Shown piece by piece: positions 63,788-64,000 of a stretch of 64,000 bases of DNA. Both the position numbers and the translations under genes were made by a program. This stretch comes from Apostichopus japonicus (taxonomy: Eukaryota > Echinodermata > Holothuroidea > Aspidochirotida > Stichopodidae): NCBI RefSeq assembly GCF_037975245.1, contig NC_092576.1:28438611-28502610 (forward strand). Direction: 5' to 3'. Each line of letters opens with the position of its first letter. Position 1 is the first letter of the stretch. Below the pieces are notes generated by a model. It saw nothing but the letters and a program-made list of their open reading frames with translations, did no database searches and was not told the origin of the DNA.

Positions 63788-64000
63788 ATTACCTGGTTTA
63801 TATGGACGTTGGCATATGACAGGGTTACGGGGAATACTAGAAGTACACATGCTAGGCCCGTAAACATTAAGTGGTTTTTGCTGTTATGGTGAGTGAAGCT
63901 ATCTATACCTTCAGAATTGCAATTTTATTTATTGAGAGAAAAGTCGGTATACATGGCAGTGTGGACATTATTATGTGGACAGTCCCCATAATCCCCCTGT

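Overview
The window looks like nuclear DNA of a marine invertebrate. It is AT-rich, has long introns with GT..AG splice sites, carries many (TA)n and minisatellite arrays, and holds decayed non-LTR retrotransposons, a THAP/TTAA (Kolobok-type) DNA transposon relic and a tRNA-derived SINE. A deuterostome such as an echinoderm is my best guess, at low confidence. No bacterial-style genes, CRISPR arrays or rRNA genes were seen. All gene models were assembled by eye from splice sites, intron phase and protein motifs.

The right two thirds (20.9-60.6 kb, + strand) is one large split gene with 31 proposed exons and a predicted product of 1353 aa. It encodes a signal peptide, a cysteine-rich LRR N-cap, about 26 leucine-rich repeats, a cysteine-rich C-cap running into GCC2/GCC3 (ephrin-receptor-like) cysteine modules, and a C-terminal region with about 7-8 membrane helices. 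Nearly every LRR lies on its own exon of exactly 72 bp with phase-2 introns on both sides, so exons can be duplicated or lost without breaking the frame. The exon lengths sum to a multiple of three and no stop occurs at any junction.

A related gene or gene fragment lies on the minus strand at 9.5-13.5 kb. It has an LRR N-cap exon of the same 130 bp length and phases as exon 2 of the large gene, followed by three 72-bp LRR exons. Two of these sit in a tandem segmental duplication, so the exon array can be seen growing. The two genes are arranged head to head. No membrane-domain exon for the minus-strand copy was found in the first 9.5 kb.

The introns of the large gene hold most of the unusual material. 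In the 10.7-kb fourth intron an L2/CR1-like retrotransposon fragment (23.7-32.2 kb) is split by a 7.2-kb element (24252-31458). That element has terminal inverted repeats, a TA target duplication, many subterminal GGTTAA motifs and a multi-exon gene for a SAMD3-like protein with a SAM start. I do not recognise it as a named transposon family, and it is the best candidate for something undescribed. A 1.43-kb Kolobok-like element with TTAA duplication, a THAP fragment and an antisense acidic ORF lies at 46163-47592, next to a decayed LRR exon. Other introns hold a 2-kb array of about 47 copies of a 44-bp repeat, a G-rich 130-bp triplication, a SINE whose core occurs in both orientations, and a small TIR element.

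The first 9.5 kb, the 14.3-20.9 kb stretch and the last 3.4 kb are mostly non-coding. They contain tandem repeats, a second degraded reverse-transcriptase fragment (about 18.1-18.9 kb), a 641-bp inverted-repeat element and a 250-bp (TA)n tract.
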